The translations under genes and the position numbers were made by a program. Below, piece after piece: positions 37,267 through 45,727 of a stretch of 64,000 nucleotides of DNA. Every line of letters starts with the position of its first letter. Position 1 is the stretch's first letter. This stretch comes from Marinifilum flexuosum (GTDB lineage: Bacteria; Bacteroidota; Bacteroidia; Bacteroidales; Marinifilaceae): NCBI RefSeq assembly GCF_003610555.1, contig NZ_RAPQ01000008.1, positions 798,490-862,489 of the forward strand. The letters run 5' to 3'. Below the pieces are notes generated by a model, which ran no database searches, had not been told where the DNA came from, and saw nothing but the letters and a program-made list of their open reading frames with translations.

Positions 37267-38892
37267 ATGAACAAACGAATCGGATTTATATTACTGATAT
37301 TTTTTATCACCAACCTATCACTAGTTCAGGCACAACGAACTCGTAAAATTCCTTCGGAACAACCAAAATTGGTTGTAGGAATAGTAGTAGATCACTTGCG
37401 TCCTGATTATTATTTCCGATTTTCAAATCTGATTGGTGAAAAAGGTTTTAAGCGTTTAATGAACCAGGGAACCTACTGTAAAAATGCAAAGTTTAGCTAT
37501 TTGTATTCACAAACAGGTCCCGATCATGCAACCATATTTACCGGAACGCCACCATCTTATCATGGAGTAATTTCGCATGGTTGGTACGATCGATTATCAG
37601 GAGAACTAAACCTGGCAAAAGATGATGGGAATGCTAAAATTGTTGGAATCGAAACGAAAGAAAAAGGCAAATCACCTAAAAACTTATTAGCACCAACAGT
37701 TGGCGATGAAATAAAACTATTCAACAACCATTCCAGGGTAATTGGAGTTGGTTTAAATACTGAAGCTGCATTATTTTCTGCAGGTCATGGAGCCGATGGA
37801 GCTTACTGGATGGATGATTTATCAGGAAAGTTTGTTACATCTTCTCACTACCAGGACACTCTTTACAATTGGGTAAGTGAATTCAATAATAAGAATTTTG
37901 CCGATTTCTATATGGATCGTATCTGGACGCCATTTGATGGACAAGACAAGACTGGGATTTCAGAGAAGATTTTGGGTAAAGTTGGACTATCTTCAGATTT
38001 CTATTACGATTTGAATAAAGAGAAGAGAACTTATGGTTACAAAGCCATAAAGGCAACTCCGTTTGGAAACATGTTGGTAAAAGATTTTGCCATTTCGGCC
38101 ATTATCAATGAAAATTTAGGACGTGATGATGATACCGATTTTCTAGCCGTAACTTTTTCATGCTTGGATTACAAACACAGGGAACTTTCTCCTTTTTCTG
38201 CCGAAATGATTGATAATTTTATCAGATTGGATAGAGAAATAGAACACTTTCTGGATTTCCTGGATGAACAGATTGGCTTGGAAAATGTGCTTGTTTTCTT
38301 AACAGCAGATCAATCGGCAAACTATACACCAGAAAATTTAAAAGAGCAAAATATTCCTAACGGATATTTTAGTTCCTACAATGCAATGGCATTACTAAAA
38401 TCATACTTGAATGTTTTGTATGGTAGTGGTGATTGGATTTTAGGATACGATTCTCAGCAGGTCTATTTAAACCATCAGTTGATTGAAGATTCGAAACTAT
38501 CTTTGGAGGAGATGCAGTTGAAAGCAGCCAATTTCTTAATTCAGTTTACAGGTGTTGCCAGTACTATTCCTGCGAGCAGTCTAACCACAGCTAACTATAC
38601 ACATGGGGTGATGCTGAAGGTGCAACGCTCATTCAATCAAAAACGATCTGGCGATGTATTAATTACCCTTGAACCAGGTTGGATGCACAAGATGAAGGAT
38701 GAAAGAGATGAAATTGCTCAATACAGCTACACAAATCAAGTTCCATTGTTCTGGTATGGATGGAAAATTAAACGTGGTACAGTATCTCGCACGGTTTACG
38801 TCGAAGATATCGTTCCAACAATTTCAAATTTCTTGAACATTTCAATCCCTGCAGGTTGCGATGGTAATCCAATTGAGGAGTTAACGCAGTAG
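37267..38892 (+). CDS. Exported PafA-like alkaline phosphatase homologue, probably catalytically inactive
   Basis: 541 residues with a signal peptide (ILLIFFITNLSLVQAQ). The fold signatures of the PafA-type alkaline phosphatase superfamily run through its length: VVDHLRPDYYFRF with Asp42, TGPDHATIFTG with the nucleophile-position Thr83, SAGHGADGAYWMDD, LDYKH with Asp301, FLTADQ with Asp348, and VPLFWYGWKI. Several catalytic positions are changed: the usual DxxxH is DYKHR, TADH is TADQ, the THG-type segment before the end is EIAQ, and the KDR-type motif is NTE. Aspartates stay while most zinc histidines are lost. I infer a non-catalytic or altered-specificity protein. Confidence 0.8.
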   Translation: MNKRIGFILLIFFITNLSLVQAQRTRKIPSEQPKLVVGIVVDHLRPDYYFRFSNLIGEKGFKRLMNQGTYCKNAKFSYLYSQTGPDHATIFTGTPPSYHGVISHGWYDRLSGELNLAKDDGNAKIVGIETKEKGKSPKNLLAPTVGDEIKLFNNHSRVIGVGLNTEAALFSAGHGADGAYWMDDLSGKFVTSSHYQDTLYNWVSEFNNKNFADFYMDRIWTPFDGQDKTGISEKILGKVGLSSDFYYDLNKEKRTYGYKAIKATPFGNMLVKDFAISAIINENLGRDDDTDFLAVTFSCLDYKHRELSPFSAEMIDNFIRLDREIEHFLDFLDEQIGLENVLVFLTADQSANYTPENLKEQNIPNGYFSSYNAMALLKSYLNVLYGSGDWILGYDSQQVYLNHQLIEDSKLSLEEMQLKAANFLIQFTGVASTIPASSLTTANYTHGVMLKVQRSFNQKRSGDVLITLEPGWMHKMKDERDEIAQYSYTNQVPLFWYGWKIKRGTVSRTVYVEDIVPTISNFLNISIPAGCDGNPIEELTQ

Positions 38893-39218
38893 ACAGTTAT
38901 CAGTTGCGATTTGTCCATGTTTAAATAGGCATTCAAAAATTTCTTTTTTTCTTTTGCCAGTTTAGGCATGGGGCAAAAGTCAATATTTTGTGCTTTGCCA
39001 ATACTGGCATCGGTCAAAAAGTCAATTTTTTGGACTTTACCCATACAAGTATCGGTTAAAAAATCAATTTTTCGGGCTTTACCTATACAGGCATTGGTTG
39101 AAAAATCAAATTTTGGAGCTTTGCCTAAACAGGCATCGGTCAAAAGTCAATTTTTTGAACTTTGCCAATACTGGCATCGAAAAAAATACATTTTTGCTTT
39201 GCCAGATTAGTAATGATT
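38893..39218. other. 326-bp convergent intergenic region
   Basis: It lies between the ends of two convergent genes. Almost all of it (38951-39210) is a degenerate 42-bp tandem repeat. The first 50 bases include ACAGTTATCAGTT, a short motif also seen near 58265. No standard terminator with a T run serves either gene. Confidence 0.6.
38951..39210. repeat. Degenerate 42-bp tandem repeat array, about six copies
   Basis: The unit reads roughly CTTTGCCAATACTGGCATCG then GTCAAAAAGTCAATTTTTTG with small changes; most copies are 41-42 nt. Each unit contains a short palindrome (GCCAATACTGGC, or GCCTAAACAGGC) followed by an A/T-rich pair. Because 42 is a multiple of three, both strands stay open: plus reads VKKSIFWTLPIQAS-type phrases and minus reads IGKVQKIDFLTDA-type phrases. 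I regard it as non-coding repeat DNA. Confidence 0.75.
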
Positions 39219-39848
39219 TTATTTGAAAGAATAAACCAGCAAGTAGTCATCAAACTGTAGGTATTGGAAAGTGTAGGGTTCAGAAAAATCATCGCGACAA
39301 ACTTCTCCTGTGAATGTATTTTGATCGGGTGCAAAAGGATGAATTTTCAACTCATCAATTAAATGAACATCCTTCTTGCCATAGAATTTAATCAAGCATT
39401 CCTTTGCGCACCAGTGTTGGTATAGGTGAAAAGTTCGCTCTTGCTCTGAAATGTTTTCCAGTTCCGATTCTGAAAGAAATCGTTTTGCAATTCGATGAAC
39501 CCTATCCGATAGGTATTCCATATCTATGGCAGGAATGGAATCCTTACTCACAAAAATAGCAGCAAAATTCTTGGTATGGCTAACGCTAATATTTAAATCG
39601 GAACCAATTAAAAATGGTTTCCCATGTTCGTTGTTCTCCATTCTTAAATCTGCAGCAATGTATTTCTGAACCAGTAATCGGGTAGCCAGATATTCTTTTT
39701 TCCTCGATTCGCTCCCAAAACCATTGAATTTATCAAGCTCCTTATCGCTTAATTCAACTTGATTTTTTAGGTAATCTACCTCTTCATCAATCTTCCAGAT
39801 GTACAGATTACAATCCTTACTAATATGTAGGTGTTTAAATAAAGGCAT
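39219..39848 (-). CDS. 4'-phosphopantetheinyl transferase (Sfp/AcpT type)
   Basis: 209 residues from the ATG at 39848 (MPLFKHLHIS), whose first base overlaps the gldD stop (TAATG); an ATG three codons upstream is less likely. The signatures are SVSHTKNFAAI, AIDMEYL with the metal-binding Asp and Glu, and WCAKECLIKFYGK (the WxxKEaxxK motif). It would transfer phosphopantetheine from CoA to acyl or peptidyl carrier proteins. Last gene of the ssb-gldE-gldD operon. The substrate carrier is not encoded here. Confidence 0.88.
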   Translation of the reverse strand: MPLFKHLHISKDCNLYIWKIDEEVDYLKNQVELSDKELDKFNGFGSESRKKEYLATRLLVQKYIAADLRMENNEHGKPFLIGSDLNISVSHTKNFAAIFVSKDSIPAIDMEYLSDRVHRIAKRFLSESELENISEQERTFHLYQHWCAKECLIKFYGKKDVHLIDELKIHPFAPDQNTFTGEVCRDDFSEPYTFQYLQFDDYLLVYSFK

Positions 39849-40429
39849 TACTTCCACTCTAAGCTTTCAATCAATTTCACCATATCTTTATCGATATACT
39901 GAATTACCGGAGCCAAAGAATCTTGGTTTGGATGTTCTTTAAAGTAAAGTGCACCACGCAAAAAATGCTTGGTACTATCGGTTGCAACAAATTGTACCGA
40001 TGAGGCTGCATTTCCTTTGATTCGATAAATTAGAGCATATACATTTTTATCCTGATTTTGGAATGCTTGCTCGCCAATGGCATCAGCTTTAATGCTGTGT
40101 TTGTATGCCATCTTTCTCGAATCTTCCAAGTACTCCTCAATATTCCCGTTTACACTTTTATAGCTTAAGTGAATGGTTGCCTTGTATTTTGGATAATGAA
40201 TGTTCAACCAATATTTTTCGGCTCCTTTACTATTGTCTGTGCGCACATTGGCTAACGACAATTTGTCGAAACTGAATGGGTAATTATTACTCCAGGTTTC
40301 GTATTGCTTTTCTGGCAAATCAATACGAAAATAACCTTTGGGTTTTGGTGTGTATTTTTCTTTACAGGATATAAATCCAAGTGCAAGAAAGGCAATAAAA
40401 GTGTATGAAACGAACTGAGTTAACTTCAT
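39848..40429 (-). CDS. gldD: Gliding motility lipoprotein GldD
   Basis: 193 residues. Lipoprotein signal with LGFISC lipobox, then the family signature PKPKGYFRIDLPEKQY close to the mature N-terminus. In Flavobacterium johnsoniae GldD is needed for gliding and T9SS function. It follows gldE by 27 nt and overlaps the next gene by one base. Its presence agrees with the T9SS cargo domain at the start of the window. Confidence 0.93.
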   Translation of the reverse strand: MKLTQFVSYTFIAFLALGFISCKEKYTPKPKGYFRIDLPEKQYETWSNNYPFSFDKLSLANVRTDNSKGAEKYWLNIHYPKYKATIHLSYKSVNGNIEEYLEDSRKMAYKHSIKADAIGEQAFQNQDKNVYALIYRIKGNAASSVQFVATDSTKHFLRGALYFKEHPNQDSLAPVIQYIDKDMVKLIESLEWK

Positions 40430-40456
40430 TTTGTACTGTATTCAGATGTAATGTGT

Positions 40457-41788
40457 TTATTTGGCTAATTTCTCTTTAGGAGGAAGAAAACGAATTTTCT
40501 TGATTCTTCGGTTGTCAACGGCTTCAACAATAAATCTGAAATACTGGTATTCGAATTCTTCTTTCTTTTGAGGAATTTCACCTTTCATTTCCAATAATAG
40601 CCCTGCCAAAGTATCGGCATCACCTTTAATATTTTCAAATAAATCAGAATCTAATTCTGTAATCTTAAAGAAATCGTTAAGCAAGGTTTTTCCCTCGAAT
40701 AGGTAGGTGCCGTCTTTTTCCAGGGTATAAGTTTCTTTTTCTTCATCCGATTCATCTGGAATGTCTCCAATAATTTCTTCCAGGATATCCTCCATAGTAA
40801 TGATTCCGGAAGTACCACCGTATTCATCAACAACAATAGCCATATGATTTTTCTGAGTCTGGAATTCTTCCAGCAAATCATTGATCTTTTTGGTTTCGGG
40901 CACATAAAACGGAGGCCTGATTATCGATTGCCAACGAAAAGTGTTTGGTTTATGGTGATGAGGAAGTAGATCTTTCACATACAAAATACCTCTTACATTG
41001 TCGAAAGTTTCATCGTAAACAGGAATTCTGGAATAGCCCGAATCGATTAAAATTGATTTTAATTTCCCAAAACCAGTTTTTACATCAATGGCAACAACAT
41101 CAACACGCGATTTCATAATCTCAACCACATTGATGTTACCAAAATTCACAATTCCTTCCAGAATTTCCATTTCATCACTAATCTCATCGGCAGTTAACTC
41201 GAGAGCCTGTGATAAATCACCCATCGAAATATTCTGCTTTTTAGAAATTCGCTTGTTAACAATCGAAGTTGATTTAATTAGAATTGCCGACATAGGACGG
41301 AAAATCTTTTCCATGTAGTATAAAGGAAAAGCCATAAATTTCGAAAACTTAACCGAGGTTTGCGTAGCATAAACCTTAGGAATGATTTCACCAAAAAGCA
41401 ATAACAGGAAAGTGATTATCACCACCTGAACCAAAAATCCAATAGTTGGTGCATTTGAGAAATCTACTATCGAATTGGTAATAAAGCTGGAAAGAATCAC
41501 AATACCAACATTTACAAAATTATTACCAATCAGAATGGTTGCCAGTAGCTCCTCAGGCATTCTTAAAAGTTTTAATAATCTTCGATTTTTCTGATTCTCT
41601 TCTGCTTCGATACCACTAATTTGCTGTGGTGATAATGAAAACAAAGCAACTTCGGATCCTGAAATCAAAGCGGAGCAAAATAAAAGAAGTACCATTACAA
41701 GTAAACTTATAATGGTACTTATATCTAAAGTGTGAAAAACAATATCAGAATTGTTTAAAAATAGTGTTGAAAAACTGTCTGTTTCCAA
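40457..41788 (-). CDS. gldE: GldE, CNNM/CBS-domain membrane protein
   Basis: 443 residues. An N-terminal CNNM (DUF21) membrane domain with four hydrophobic segments (LLFCSALISGSEVALFSLSP, LLFGEIIPKVYATQ), a CBS pair (~215-340, including RIPVYDETFDNVRGILYVKDL-type and MAIVVDEYGGTSGIITMED-type segments) and a C-terminal CorC/HlyC domain. GldE is related to CorB/CorC magnesium transporters and works with GldD. It lies between ssb and gldD. Confidence 0.92.
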   Translation of the reverse strand: METDSFSTLFLNNSDIVFHTLDISTIISLLVMVLLLFCSALISGSEVALFSLSPQQISGIEAEENQKNRRLLKLLRMPEELLATILIGNNFVNVGIVILSSFITNSIVDFSNAPTIGFLVQVVIITFLLLLFGEIIPKVYATQTSVKFSKFMAFPLYYMEKIFRPMSAILIKSTSIVNKRISKKQNISMGDLSQALELTADEISDEMEILEGIVNFGNINVVEIMKSRVDVVAIDVKTGFGKLKSILIDSGYSRIPVYDETFDNVRGILYVKDLLPHHHKPNTFRWQSIIRPPFYVPETKKINDLLEEFQTQKNHMAIVVDEYGGTSGIITMEDILEEIIGDIPDESDEEKETYTLEKDGTYLFEGKTLLNDFFKITELDSDLFENIKGDADTLAGLLLEMKGEIPQKKEEFEYQYFRFIVEAVDNRRIKKIRFLPPKEKLAK

Positions 41789-41820
41789 TTTTCTCTCAAG
41801 TTAGTTGACACTCGTGTAAT

Positions 41821-42246
41821 TTAGAATGGAAGATCATCAGTTTCTTCCTCAACAGAAGTATCGGCAGCGGCTGTTGGTTGAGTCATTTCAGAACTTGCTT
41901 GTGGAGCAGCTTCATTATCACCTTTTCTACCCAACATTTGCATGTTCGAAGCCATGACTTCTGTGATGTATTTTTTATTTCCATCCTGATCTTCCCAAGA
42001 TCTGGTTCTTAAGCTACCTTCGATATACAATTGCATACCTTTTTTTACGTAGTTTTCAGCAACCTTAGCCAATCCGCGCCAAAGAACAATGTTATGCCAT
42101 TCGGTTTGGGTAACTTTTTCACCATTTTTGGTATAAGTTTCGCTTGTAGCCAAAGGAAAATTACAAACACTTACATCATTGTCGAAGTATTTTACTTCAG
42201 GATCTTTTCCTACGTTTCCTACTAGAATTACTTTGTTTACTGACAT
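41821..42246 (-). CDS. ssb: Single-stranded DNA-binding protein
   Basis: 141 residues. OB-fold (VNKVILVGNVGKDPEVKYF, TEWHNIVLWRGLAKVAE, YIEGSLRTRSW), a Gln/Ala-rich linker and the acidic tail ending DDLPF, which recruits repair and replication partners. It lies between mutY and gldE as in many Bacteroidota. Confidence 0.96.
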   Translation of the reverse strand: MSVNKVILVGNVGKDPEVKYFDNDVSVCNFPLATSETYTKNGEKVTQTEWHNIVLWRGLAKVAENYVKKGMQLYIEGSLRTRSWEDQDGNKKYITEVMASNMQMLGRKGDNEAAPQASSEMTQPTAAADTSVEEETDDLPF

Positions 42247-42322
42247 ATGTTTAAATTTTTAGTTAGCAATACGTTAAAGGTACAAACTTTTGTGTTGTAT
42301 CATAATATATTTAAGGCTTATT

Positions 42323-43372
42323 TTAAATATCACAGTTTAAAATGTGATTATTAATCAACTTAGGGAAAGGGTATTTTTCCGATTCCTTTTTGTTTACAAA
42401 TATAAACCTTTTAAATTTTTTGATTTCCTCGGCACTAACATCAATATGGATAAAACGGGTATTGATATTTTGATGCGTTAATTTGTGCACGATATTATCA
42501 CTAATTGATTGTAATACCAAATTGGAAGAATCAAAAATTTCTTTCCATTGATCTGATTGTAATAATTGATCAGTTGAAAGTTCAGCATTGCTTTCAATAA
42601 GTGGATATTGATACATGTTTTTCCATATATCTTTTCCTTCTCTTTTTTCAATGGCAAAACGACCTGAGCAAGATAGGAACAAATAGTAAAAATATCGATT
42701 CTTTGGCTTAATTTGTTTGCTCTTTACGGGCAATTGATCTATCATGTTAGAACTGTAAGCAAAACAATTAGAATGTACAGGGCAAATGCTACAACTGGGT
42801 GACTTTGGAGTACATTGTAATGCACCAAATTCGATTATGGCCTGATTGTATACTTCAGGTCTTGCATTACCCATAGTTTCAGTAGCAAGATTTTGAAATA
42901 ACTTTTTCCCTTCAGTACTATCAATAGGTGTTTCTATGCCAAACAATCTTGCAAGCACTCTATATACATTACCGTCAATTGCGGCATAAGGTAAGTTGAA
43001 AGCAAAAGAAGAAATTGCCGCAGCAGTATATGTGCCAACACCTTTTAATGCAAGAATCTCTTTATAAGTGCTCGGAAATATACCTTTATATATAGTATGA
43101 ATGGTTTTTGCTGCATGATGTAAATTTCTGGCTCGAGAATAATAACCCAGACCTTGCCATAAATTTAAAACTTCTTGCTCATCAGCTAAAGCTAAATCTG
43201 TTACAGTTGGAAACCTTTTTGTAAATTTGTAATAATAGTCAATTGCTGTGACAACTCTGGTTTGTTGTAACATGATTTCAGAAATCCATATTAGATATGG
43301 ATCCTTGGTATTTCGCCAAGGAAGGTCGCGTTTGTTCTCGCAATACCAGTTTATGATTTGGTTATTAAGCAT
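42323..43372 (-). CDS. mutY: A/G-specific adenine DNA glycosylase
   Basis: 349 residues from the ATG at 43372 (MLNNQIINWYCENKRDLPWR); an in-frame ATG at 43396 would add eight residues. The helix-hairpin-helix LKGVGTYTAAAISSFAF, catalytic Glu in WISEIMLQQTRV, catalytic Asp in AAIDGNVYRVLARL, and the 4Fe-4S cluster cysteines spaced C-x6-C-x2-C-x5-C are all present. The C-terminal NUDIX-like domain recognises 8-oxoG. It removes A opposite 8-oxoG. Divergent from HU. Confidence 0.95.
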   Translation of the reverse strand: MLNNQIINWYCENKRDLPWRNTKDPYLIWISEIMLQQTRVVTAIDYYYKFTKRFPTVTDLALADEQEVLNLWQGLGYYSRARNLHHAAKTIHTIYKGIFPSTYKEILALKGVGTYTAAAISSFAFNLPYAAIDGNVYRVLARLFGIETPIDSTEGKKLFQNLATETMGNARPEVYNQAIIEFGALQCTPKSPSCSICPVHSNCFAYSSNMIDQLPVKSKQIKPKNRYFYYLFLSCSGRFAIEKREGKDIWKNMYQYPLIESNAELSTDQLLQSDQWKEIFDSSNLVLQSISDNIVHKLTHQNINTRFIHIDVSAEEIKKFKRFIFVNKKESEKYPFPKLINNHILNCDI

Positions 43373-43432
43373 CTCGAAAAAAAATGTATGATTCAATTTT
43401 TTTCAAAAATGCGTAAAAATATTTGTTTTCGA

Positions 43433-43464
43433 TTTCGTTAATAACTGGAAATCTTATATATTTG
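43433..43464 (+). promoter_or_regulatory. Promoter of the HU gene
   Basis: TTCG at 43433-43436 (TTTG consensus), a 20-nt spacer and the perfect -7 element TATATTTG at 43457-43464. The start codon is 58 nt further. Confidence 0.5.
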
Positions 43465-43522
43465 CAATCTGATTTGAGGAAATGATGTTGTAAATAATTG
43501 ATAATTAAAGATTTTTTAAGAG

Positions 43523-43807
43523 ATGACTAAAGCAGATATTGTTAACGAGATTTCTAAAAACACAGGAATTGAGAAAATTACAGTTCAAAAAACTGTAGAA
43601 GCTTTCATGGATACTATTAAAGGTTCATTGGTAAAAGGAAAGAATGTGTATTTGAGAGGTTTCGGAAGTTTTATCGTTAAGAAAAGAGCAGAGAAAACTG
43701 CAAGAAACATTTCTAAAAACACTACAATTATAATCCCTGAACACTTTATTCCAGCTTTCAAGCCTGCGAAAACTTTCGTAAGTAAAGTGAAAACTAACGT
43801 AAAGTAG
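43523..43807 (+). CDS. HU-family DNA-binding protein
   Basis: 94 residues, close to the usual 90. It begins MTKADIVNEISKNTGIEKI, has the GFGSFIVKKRAEKTARNIS arm region, and IPEHFIPAFKPAKTF where classical HU has the VPAFKPGKALKD-type end. It bends and compacts DNA as a dimer. The next small gene begins 36 nt downstream and probably shares the transcript. Confidence 0.94.
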   Translation: MTKADIVNEISKNTGIEKITVQKTVEAFMDTIKGSLVKGKNVYLRGFGSFIVKKRAEKTARNISKNTTIIIPEHFIPAFKPAKTFVSKVKTNVK

Positions 43808-43843
43808 TTTTAGATTTTTAAATTCATTAAATAATTCGAAGTT

Positions 43844-43936
43844 ATGCCTAGCGGAAAGAAAAGAAAAAGACATAAGATGGCTACGCACAAGCGTAAGAAA
43901 AGACTAAGAAAAAACCGTCATAAGAAGAAGAAATAA
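43844..43936 (+). CDS. 30-residue basic protein, AURKAIP1/COX24 (mS38/bS22-like) family
   Basis: Read directly: MPSGKKRKRHKMATHKRKK, then RLRKNRHKKKK and a stop. More than half of the residues are Lys or Arg. The HKMxTHKRKKRLRKxRHK pattern matches the domain of mitochondrial mS38 (AURKAIP1/COX24) and small bacterial ribosomal proteins of that type. It is likely a 30S component at the intersubunit face. Easily missed by gene finders because of its size. It lies between the HU and RNase G genes. Confidence 0.78.
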   Translation: MPSGKKRKRHKMATHKRKKRLRKNRHKKKK

Positions 43937-43971
43937 TTTTCTTATAGCTTGTTTGTAAGAACAAAATAAAT

Positions 43972-44008
43972 AAACCTAAAGAACTTTTTAGTACTTTAGG
44001 TTTATCTA
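43972..44008 (+). terminator. Terminator-like hairpin before rng
   Basis: AAACCTAAAG and CTTTAGGTTT form a 10-bp stem with a 12-nt loop, followed by ATCTATTTG. The T run is poor, so partial readthrough into rng is possible. Confidence 0.55.
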
Positions 44009-44055
44009 TTTGTAAGAACTGATTACCTTTAATAAAAATAAGAAGAATTTAAATA

Positions 44056-45606
44056 GTGAGTAACGAGCTTGTAATTGATGTAAACCCTAATGAAATTGTA
44101 ATTGCTCTGCTTAGCAACAAACAATTAGTTGAACTAACCAGAGAAAAAAGTAATCTTCAATTTGCGGTCGGAGACATATATTTGGGTAAGGTAAAGAAGA
44201 TTATGCCTGGGTTGAATGCAGCATTTGTTGATGTTGGGTATGAGAAGGATGCATTTTTACATTATCTGGATCTTGGACATCAATTCCGTTCACTAAATAA
44301 ATTCTTACAACAGGCCTTGGCAAGAAAGGGTCGTAATCTGTCCATCTCTAAAATGAGATTGGAACAGGATATAGATAAGAATGGTAAAATGTCCGATGTT
44401 CTTAAGTCGGGACAATACATTCTGGTGCAGGTTGCCAAGGAACCAATCTCTACAAAAGGACCGAGACTTTGCTCGGAAATATCTATTGCAGGACGAAATA
44501 TTGTTTTGATTCCTTTCTCGGATAAAGTTTCTATTTCTCAAAAAATTAAATCTACAGAAGAGAAAAATCGCTTGCGTCAGCTACTTCAAAGCATTAAGCC
44601 TAAAAATTATGGGGTTATTGTAAGAACTGTTGCTGAAGGGAAACGTGTTGCTGAACTAGATCAAGAACTTAGATCTTTGGTAGAGAAATGGGAAGGAAGC
44701 TTTCAGCATATTCGTGATATGCAACCTCCTAAATTAGTTTTGGGTGAAATGGATAGAACCACTGCTATTTTGCGTGATATTTTGAATTCGTCATTCGAAA
44801 ATATCTATGTAAATGATGCAAGTGCTGCCAAGGATATTAAAAACTACATTGCTGGAATCGCTCCTGAGAAATCAAAAATTGTGAAACATGTTGGTGGAGA
44901 TATGCCAATTTTTGATCAGCTAGGTGTTGATAAGCAAATTAAATCTTCCTTTGGGAAAACTGTTTCGTTTAAAAATGGAGCTTACCTGATTATTGAACAT
45001 ACCGAGGCGTTTCATGTTATCGATGTGAATAGTGGAAACCGTTCAAAAGCGGGAAATGATCAGGAAACTAATGCATTAGAGGTGAATCTTGCAGCAGCAG
45101 ATGAAATTGCACGTCAACTTCGCCTTCGTGATATGGGTGGAATTATTGTTGTCGATTTTATTGATATGCATGCTGCCGAAAACCGCCAGAAGTTATTTGA
45201 GCGAATGAAAGATGTGATGGGACAGGACAGAACCAAACACAATATTTTGCCTTTAAGTAAGTTTGGTCTGATGCAAATTACTCGTCAGCGTGTTCGTCCT
45301 GAAATGAACATCGAGATTCAGGAAACTTGCCCTACTTGTCTTGGTTCCGGAAAGATTTCACCAGCTGTATTATTAACCGATCAGATCGAAGAGAAATTGA
45401 AATCGGTTGCTGATAGTGGTGAAAAGAAACTTACACTAAAGGTTCATCCTTTTGTTGCAGCCTACATTAATAAAGGTTTCTGGAAAACATTGCGCAGAGA
45501 ATGGCAATCGAAATTAGGAATTAAATTAACTGTAAAAGAAATTCCATCCTACGATTTATTAGTGTATAAGATTTTCGATAATAACAATCAGGAAATCGAA
45601 TTATAA
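44056..45606 (+). CDS. rng: Ribonuclease G/E family endoribonuclease
   Basis: 516 residues starting at a GTG (MSNELVIDVNPNEIVIALL). An S1 RNA-binding domain (~38-130, VGDIYLGKVKKIMPGLNAAFVDVG) is followed by the RNase E/G catalytic core, with the two catalytic aspartates in FHVIDVNSG and GGIIVVDFIDM and the zinc-link cysteines in CPTCLGSG. It lacks the long C-terminal scaffold of RNase E, so RNase G is the better name. It processes rRNA and degrades mRNA. Confidence 0.94.
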   Translation: MSNELVIDVNPNEIVIALLSNKQLVELTREKSNLQFAVGDIYLGKVKKIMPGLNAAFVDVGYEKDAFLHYLDLGHQFRSLNKFLQQALARKGRNLSISKMRLEQDIDKNGKMSDVLKSGQYILVQVAKEPISTKGPRLCSEISIAGRNIVLIPFSDKVSISQKIKSTEEKNRLRQLLQSIKPKNYGVIVRTVAEGKRVAELDQELRSLVEKWEGSFQHIRDMQPPKLVLGEMDRTTAILRDILNSSFENIYVNDASAAKDIKNYIAGIAPEKSKIVKHVGGDMPIFDQLGVDKQIKSSFGKTVSFKNGAYLIIEHTEAFHVIDVNSGNRSKAGNDQETNALEVNLAAADEIARQLRLRDMGGIIVVDFIDMHAAENRQKLFERMKDVMGQDRTKHNILPLSKFGLMQITRQRVRPEMNIEIQETCPTCLGSGKISPAVLLTDQIEEKLKSVADSGEKKLTLKVHPFVAAYINKGFWKTLRREWQSKLGIKLTVKEIPSYDLLVYKIFDNNNQEIEL

Positions 45607-45632
45607 TCACACTTTTTTAATGCTGCTTACAA

Positions 45633-45661
45633 AATCCTCTTAATAAACTGTTAAGAGGATT
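45633..45661 (+). terminator. Hairpin after rng
   Basis: AATCCTCTTAA and TTAAGAGGATT form a perfect 11-bp stem with a 7-nt loop. ATATGGTTTTG follows, so the T run is weak. Probably a terminator or a 3'-end stabiliser. Confidence 0.55.
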
Positions 45662-45727
45662 ATATGGTTTTGTGTAATTTGCTTATAATGCTAATTTTAT
45701 ATGCGTTACTGTAAAAAATTAAACCAT

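Noticed and set aside
38968-39210. Plus-strand open frame made of 14-residue repeats (SVKKSIFWTLPIQ...)
   Set aside because: Both strands are open because the unit is 42 bp. It is explained by the DNA repeat, lies between two convergent gene ends, and has no start signals.
38951-39210. CRISPR array
   Set aside because: The repeats are adjacent and degenerate with no unique spacers of constant size, and there are no cas genes.
43421-43436. TTTG at 43421-43424 as the -33 element for HU
   Set aside because: It is 32 nt from the -7 element; TTCG at 43433-43436 has the proper 20-nt spacing.
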